Below are positions 44,025 to 49,923 of a stretch of DNA of 49,923 bases, piece by piece. The notes below the pieces were generated by a model. That model saw only the letters and a list, made by a program, of their open reading frames with translations, was not told the origin of the DNA and ran no database searches. Position numbers and translations under genes: made by a program. Within the stretch, counting starts at the first letter, position 1. Each line of letters starts with the position of its first letter. Origin of the DNA: Frisingicoccus sp009929615 (GTDB lineage: Bacteria > Bacillota > Clostridia > Lachnospirales > Lachnospiraceae). The stretch spans positions 1-49,923 of the forward strand of contig JAQUXR010000015.1 of assembly GCA_028692275.1 (NCBI GenBank), in the 5' to 3' direction.

Positions 44025-47000
44025 ATGGCTGCAAGCAAGTATCAGTTCATAACCGAGCTGTATCGGCGTACAGGTGCGACAGTTACGAGAAATCCGCAAA
44101 GTTGGCAGAGCTTTTTGTCCTCTGCCTGCTACAATTATAAATGCCGATTTGACGAACAGCTCTTGATTTTCGCCCAACGCCCAGACGCTACCGCTATTCT
44201 GGAGCTTGAGGACTGGAACAAAAAATTCAAGCGTTGGGTTAATAAAGACAGTAAGGGAATTGCTGTATTTGACCCGAAAGGGCGCAGGAATACGCTGAAA
44301 TATTACTTTGATATATCCGATACCCATGAGGGTTACTATAACAGCCGCCCTGTCCCTATCTGGCAGATGAATGACCGATACGAGCAGGCTGTCATAGAAC
44401 GGCTCTCCGACAGGTTCGGTGACATTGAAGGAGCGGCTTTGGTGGAAGCTCTGATACAGACCGCTAAAAATGCCGTGGAGGACAATCTGCCCGATTACCT
44501 TTCACAGCTTAAAGATTTCACACAAGACAGTTTTTTAGAAGAACTGGACGATTTGAATGTAGAAGTCATCTACAAGCGGCTGGCAGCAAACAGCGTTGCT
44601 TATATGCTGATCAGCCGCTGCGGTCTGGATGCAAGTGAATATTTCGATATCGAGGATTTTACGGACATTATCAATTTCAATACTCCGAAAACCCTTAATG
44701 CTATCGGCATTGCCACAAGCGATATTTCTGAAATGGCGTTAAAGGAAATCTCCCTTGCTGTTAGAAATGTGCAAATGGCAGAGAAATCACAAAATCGTAC
44801 CTTTGCAAGAGAAACCGCAACTGCGTATGATAAAGGCAGAAAACAACCCGAAAGGAGTGACGATAATGAGCGAACTCACCTACACCAAACAGGGGGATTA
44901 TCTTATTCCCGACCTGACATTACCGAACGAGCCAGAAGTTCAGCTTGGCAGATACGCCCTGATGCACAGGGATTATCTGGAACAGAACAAGCGGGTAACG
45001 TATTTGAACCTGCTGACCGAGGGCAAACTGAACGCACATCTTTACGAGGTGGAACAGACAGCTCTCACGAGGCTGAAGCAGATGACGAAGCAACTCGCAG
45101 CGGCACAGGGCGTGACGGAGGAACTGAAAGAGAAAGCTCCGATGCAGTGGGTAGGCTTGATGAACAACGTGAGGAGCCAAGCCGAGGAAGCGATACTGAG
45201 CGAACTGATTTACAGCTAAGTGTTGCCACTGAGAATGAAGTTACAGCAAATCTTCCTACCGTAGATGAACAAATACAGATGGAGGCTTACGCAGAGGACG
45301 AAAAATCCTCTGCTTTTTCCGTTTCACAGGAAGATATTGACTCCGTTCTGGTAAAAGGCAGTGGTATTTCAAATGGGAAATACCGTATATACCGCCAGTT
45401 TCAAAAGTATGAGGACAGCAAAACAAACATTGCATTCCTAAAGAAAGAATATGGCATGGGCGGTTGGACGCATTATTATCCAGATGGTACACAGGGCGGC
45501 AGCTCCCATGATGCCAAAGGCATTACCATTGAAAAGCAAGGCTCACTTACCGCCCCCGATATGCTTTTGAGTTGGGCAAAGGTAGAAAAGCGGTTGCGAG
45601 AGCTGATAAGGGATAACCGTTATCTTAATCCAAAAGAGAAAGAACATTATCCCGACTATCTGGAAAGCGTATCCGCACCGCAGTATGAAGTGGATACCCA
45701 GAGAAAAATGGCAAGGCAGAAGTTTATTGACGAGCATCGTGACCTGCCGCCTGCTGACAAACGGGATACCCTTTCCTTGCGGCTATCCGACTTTATCCGT
45801 GACTTAGATGGATATGAGAAAAATCTGCTTGAAGATGTGGAGCTTACAGAGCTTGCCGATATTACCGCCGAGCAGATGGAACAACACTTAAAAGACCCTG
45901 CCACTACCCAGAAGCTCATCGACTTTTTAGTTTTGGTACAGGGCAAGACATCAAGCGTGTTCAGCCGCAGCAATGCGTGGCGGTTTGGAGAGGAACTAAA
46001 GGAGCTGCACCCTCTTATCCATGTTTACCATGAAGGTGATACCGTGTATATCGGTGCGGACACCTATGAAGTGGCTGAAATCACAGAGGATATGGTTTCT
46101 CTGCAAAATGTTGAATTTCCTCTGTTTGGTAAGGAACTATCCCGTGCTGATTTAGAAGAAAAGCTCCGTGAAAATCCCGCCAACGAGCATTTGAAAGTGG
46201 TTGTCACCGAAGCAGTAAAAACAGAAACACCACCCGAAAAGCAACCAGACAGCTTGCGGCTCTCCATCGGCTTTTCCAAACATCCTGCCTTTTATGACAA
46301 GGAGTTTAAAGACCGTTATACCGATTTGAGCTTTGCTCTGGGTAATAAGCTGCTTGGCGTACTGGACGAAAAGCAGAACCGAGAGCGTGAAACCGCTGAG
46401 GTTGGTTGGTATCACAAAACAGACTTTACCATCACTGCCACAGCTAATGGCGAAACCTTTAATTATGAAGGTCGCTTTGATATTGGTGATGGTGAGGGTG
46501 ATTTAATTGCCCATATCAAGAATTTCTATGATTATGCATTATCCCCACAAGGGGAGCAGCTTTATGGGGATGACCGAGAAAGTCTGCTTCGTGGCAGAGA
46601 GGAATTTATCCCATTCTTAGAGCAGCACACCGAGCTGACCCCGGAGGACGAAAAGCTGCTTGCCGATATAATGGCAACGGAAAACGAGTGGTTTCAGCCT
46701 ATAAAAGAACTGTCCCTTGCAGAACGGTTGGTAGACTTTGCTGATGAAATTGACCCGTATGAGCTAAGAGATAGTCTTGAAATTGGCGAAACAAAAGAGG
46801 ACGCAGCAAGAAAAATCAACGATGACCTTACCAATCCCGAACTGGTTCAAAGCTATGTGGAGCAGCTCACCGAATGGGCAGAGGAACTGGAGGATGAAAA
46901 ACAGCGGAATGATTGTATTCAGCTAATCCAAGACCTGACCCCACTTCTGTCCTACAGACCTGATCAAGAGCAATCCACAGATAACATCATCGGTAAGGAA

Positions 47001-49835
47001 CTTACCATAGATAACCGCAAATATATCATTGAAAGCATTGGCTCTATCAGCAATGATGTATCCCTACGTGACATTACCTTTCAAAACAATGTCGGTTTCC
47101 CGATTAACCGTGTGGAAAAGCTGCCCCGTGTCCTTGCATGGTTGAACGCACAGGAAACGGCAGAAATACAGCCCGAAGAACAAAACACACCTGCTCCTTT
47201 CGTCACCGCTGACCGACACAATTACCGCATCACAGATGACGGTCTGGGTGTAGGCGGTGCAAAAGAGAAATTCCGTAACAACATGGCGGCAATCAATCTC
47301 TTGCATGACCTTGAGATAGAAAACCGTCTTGCCACTCCTGAAGAACAGGAAACCCTTTCCAAGTATGTCGGTTGGGGCGGCTTATCACAGGCATTCGATG
47401 AGAAAAATGCTGCGTGGGCAAATGAATTTAAGGAGCTATATGCTGTCTTATCCCCAGAAGAATACCGTGCAGCTATGGAATCCACTCTGACCGCTTTTTA
47501 TACGCCGCCCGTTGTTATCAAGGCAATGTATGAAGCTCTGGACAATCTGGGTTTTACGCAGGGCAACATCTTAGAGCCGTCCTGCGGTACAGGCAATTTC
47601 TTTGGCTTACTGCCCGAAAGCATGGAAAAATCCAAGCTCCACGGTGTAGAAATCGACTCACTCACTGCCAGAATTGCGAAGCAGCTCTATCAAAAAGTCA
47701 ACATTGTGGTACAAGGCTTTGAGGATACCAAGCTGCCAGATGACCATTTTGATGTGGTCATGGGCAACGTGCCGTTCGGTGATTTTAAAGTCAGTGACAG
47801 CCGATATGATAAGCATAAGTTCCTGATACACGACTACTTTTTTGCTAAAGTTCTGGATAAAGTCCGTGCCGGCGGCGTTGTGCTGTTCATCACCTCTAAG
47901 GGAACGATGGACAAAGAAAACCCTCTGGTAAGAAGATATATTGCAGAACGAGCTGACCTGTTAGGGGCAATCCGACTCCCGAACAACACCTTTAAGTCCA
48001 ATGCAGGAACGGAAGTCACCTCAGATATTCTGATTTTGCAGAAGCGTGACCACATGATTACTGACCTGCCCGATTGGGTGCATCTTGATAAGGATGAGAA
48101 TGGTATTACCATGAACCGCTACTTTGTGGAGCATCCTGAGATGGTGCTTGGAGATATGGTCATGGAAAGCACACGCTTTGGTTTTGACTCCACCTGCCGA
48201 CCCCGTACAGACGAAAGCCTTGAACAGCTACTGTCCGAAGCAGTAGAAAATATCAGCGGCGAAATCCCAGAGTACGACATTGACGAAATCTCAGACGAGC
48301 AGGACAATTCCATTCCTGCCGACCCTGCGGTCAAAAACTTCTCTTTTGCTTTGGTAAATGGTAAGGTCTACTTCCGTGAGAATGACCGCATGAACCCTGC
48401 GACAGCATCACTGACCGCAGAAAACCGTATCAAAGGTCTGGTTGAAATCCGTGATTGTGTCCGCCGTTTGATTGAATATCAGACTGAGGATTATCCGGAA
48501 GAACTGATACACACCGAGCAGGAAAACCTAAACCGACTGTATGGCGCTTTTACCGAAAAGTACGGTCTTATCAACAACAGGGGCAACTACCTTGCATTTG
48601 CATCGGACGAGAGCTACTTCCTTTTGTGTTCCTTAGAGGTGCTTGATAACGAGGGCAATTTCAAACGCAAGGCAGATATGTTCTCTAAGAGGACGATTAA
48701 ACCCCACTGTGCGGTAACTTCCGTAGAGACTGCAAGCGAAGCTCTGGCTCTGTCTATCGGTGAGAAAGCTCACATTGACCTTGACTATATGGAGCAGCTT
48801 ACAGGCAAACCGCAGGCAGAAATCATCAAGGACTTGGAGGGCGTTATCTTCCGAGTGCCGAACTCTGAGCCTGCAAAGTATGTCACGGCAGATGAATATC
48901 TCTCTGGCAATGTGCGTGTTAAGCTCCAGATTGCACAGGAAGCCGCCAAGGCACAGCCCGATATAGCAATCAACGTAGCGGCTCTCTCACAGGTTATTCC
49001 AAAAGACCTATCAGCAGGTGAAATCTCTGTCCGATTGGGTGCGACATGGATACCGCAAGAGGACATTCAGCAATTTGTCATGGAGCTGCTATCGCCATCG
49101 CAGTATGCGGCAAACAGGCTTAAAGTACGTTACACCCCGATAAACGGTGACTGGTTCATCGAAAACAAAGGCTCTGACTTTGGCAATGTCAAATCAGAAA
49201 GCACCTACGGTACAAAGAGAGCATCCGCTTACCGTATCATCGAGGACACTCTGAACCTGCGTGATGTGCGTATTTTTGACTATGTTCTGGACGAACACGG
49301 CAATAAAAAAGCAGTGTTCAACCGTGATGAAACCACCAAAGCACAAGCCAAGCAGGAAATTATCAAACAGGCATTTGGTGATTGGCTCTGGAAAGACCCA
49401 GAGCGAAGAAACCGCCTTGTCCGCTATTACAATGACACCTTTAACAGCATTAGACCCCGTGAGTACGATGGCAGCCATATCACGTTTGGCGGTATCAGTC
49501 CTGAAATCTCACTCAGACCGCACCAAGTCAATGCCATTGCCCATATCCTTTATGGAGGTAACACGCTCCTTGCCCACAAGGTAGGGGCAGGCAAAACCTT
49601 TGAAATGGTAGCCGCCGCACAGGAAAGCAAGCGGCTCGGCTTATGCCAGAAGTCCATGTTTGTTGTGCCAAATCACCTTGTCGGTCAGTGGGCTTCTGAG
49701 TATCTGCGGCTCTATCCAAGTGCCAACATTTTAGTTGCCACCAAGCAGGATTTTGAAACGGCGAATCGCAAGAAGTTCTGCGGCAGGATTGCCACAGGTG
49801 ATTATGATGGTGCAGCGACACGTTGCTGCAAATAA
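44025..49835 (+). pseudogene. Giant DNA methylase/SNF2-like helicase, interrupted
   Basis: 1936 residues to a stop, from the ATG at 44025 (AGGAGG 10 bases upstream). An N-terminal domain (about 1-110) is shared by this ICE family and may bind ssDNA. A disordered Arg/Glu/Ser/Thr/Gly-rich linker (about 275-400) overlaps the nested TnpV gene. An N6-adenine methylase domain has EPSCGTGNFFG (about 1184) and GNVPFGDF (about 1247, an NPPF variant). The SNF2 helicase begins with LRPHQVNAIAHIL and Walker A AHKVGAGKTFEM (about 1850). The reading frame stops after ATGDYD, before motif II, so most of the helicase is missing here. The sequence at the break looks like the 5' end of an intron, so the gene may be restored by splicing. 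Confidence 0.85.
44866..45219 (+). CDS. tnpV: TnpV-like protein nested in the helicase gene (+1 frame)
   Basis: 117 residues lying wholly inside the giant gene but in another frame. It has its own AAAGGAG (44851-44857), 8 bases before the ATG. The sequence (MSELTYTKQGDYLIPDLTLP, then RYALMHRDYLEQ, NLLTEGKLNAHL, and the ending MNNVRSQAEEAILSELIYS) matches the transposon-encoded TnpV family. The host frame in the same bases encodes only a low-complexity linker, which fits overprinting. The role of TnpV is not known; it has been associated with mobile elements such as Tn4451. Confidence 0.85.
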   Translation: MSELTYTKQGDYLIPDLTLPNEPEVQLGRYALMHRDYLEQNKRVTYLNLLTEGKLNAHLYEVEQTALTRLKQMTKQLAAAQGVTEELKEKAPMQWVGLMNNVRSQAEEAILSELIYS

Positions 49836-49923
49836 ACTTCAATGGGGGTAAATAAGCCTCAAAGAAGGTAAAAGTAGCGGCAAGCTTAAAGCTTGCTAAC
49901 TGATATTTCGAGGAGTGGAATGA
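49810..49923 (+). mobile_element. Probable group II intron, 5' end (continues past the window)
   Basis: The helicase reading frame breaks directly after TATGATG (ends 49809). From 49810 the sequence starts GTGCAG, close to the group II 5' consensus GTGYG, and is non-coding but strongly structured: stem GCAGCGA/TTGCTGC (49812-49829), CTTC/GAAG (about 49837-49866) and GCAAGCT/AGCTTGC (49880-49896). In this family Asp is normally followed by a hydrophobic strand, which is consistent with exon 2 resuming beyond the window. The maturase and 3' end are not in the window. Confidence 0.55.

Larger units (their letters stand above)
34454..49923 (+). mobile_element. Integrative conjugative element, left part (continues past the window)
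   Basis: Directly after tRNA-Arg(CCU), from about 35.5 kb, the DNA becomes more GC-rich in base usage and the gene content changes to accessory ICE genes: a small conserved protein, ParA/ParB, a Cna-B adhesin, several small ICE proteins, and a giant methylase/helicase. This set is typical of Tn1549/CTn-like elements of gut Firmicutes. No integrase, relaxase or T4SS gene lies in the window, so the right boundary and mobility cannot be judged. The left boundary at the tRNA is inferred from position and composition. Confidence 0.8.

Noticed and set aside
49795..49835. Simple nonsense or frameshift mutation in the helicase
   Set aside because: No other frame continues the helicase after 49810. 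The sequence changes character altogether, so an insertion is the better explanation.

Overview
The window is a low-GC Firmicutes chromosome segment centred on the replication origin, followed by the left part of an integrative conjugative element (ICE). The gene order (gyrA-gyrB-recF-yaaA-dnaN-oriC-dnaA-oriC-rpmH-rnpA-yidD-yidC-jag-mnmE-mnmG-rsmG, then parA-parB), a DUF3881-type gene and the kind of ICE all point to a gut Clostridia member, most likely Lachnospiraceae. This assignment comes from gene content and gene order only, not from a 16S sequence.

Left arm (1-16581): tRNA-Ser(GCU) with a consensus sigma-A promoter; a two-subunit class I fumarate hydratase; a secreted cysteine-peptidase-like protein; and a three-gene forward unit of a membrane Ser/Thr kinase, an unrecognised 459-residue protein and a ClC transporter. 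The replication block follows on the minus strand: an MBL-fold hydrolase overlapping gyrA, then gyrA, gyrB, recF, yaaA and dnaN. The extreme left edge looks like the promoter and leader of a leftward rRNA operon that lies outside the window.

Origin (16570-18651): DnaA boxes occur on both sides of dnaA. The dnaA-dnaN interval carries a textbook basal unwinding module: two DnaA boxes, a short GC patch, six perfect DnaA-trio triplets and an AT-only stretch. The dnaA-rpmH interval holds a second box cluster and the two divergent promoters.

Right arm (18652-34153): ribosome, RNase P and membrane-insertion genes and the tRNA-modification genes run on the plus strand with the fork. A head-on pair follows (an aroE-like gene and an alpha/beta hydrolase), then argS, a cluster of three parS sites, parA, parB, a DUF4446-like gene, serS and a DUF3881-like gene.

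ICE (about 34454 to the window end and beyond): it starts immediately after an intact tRNA-Arg(CCU), which is itself preceded by two degenerate tRNA-Arg-like copies. The base composition becomes visibly richer in GC. The element carries a repeat-rich left end (GCTAAT/ATTAGC), small accessory genes, its own ParA/ParB, a 1380-residue thioester/Cna-B surface adhesin, a series of small conserved ICE proteins, and a giant methylase/SNF2-helicase gene. A TnpV-like gene is nested in another reading frame of that giant gene. The giant gene is broken at 49809/49810 by what looks like the 5' end of a group II intron.
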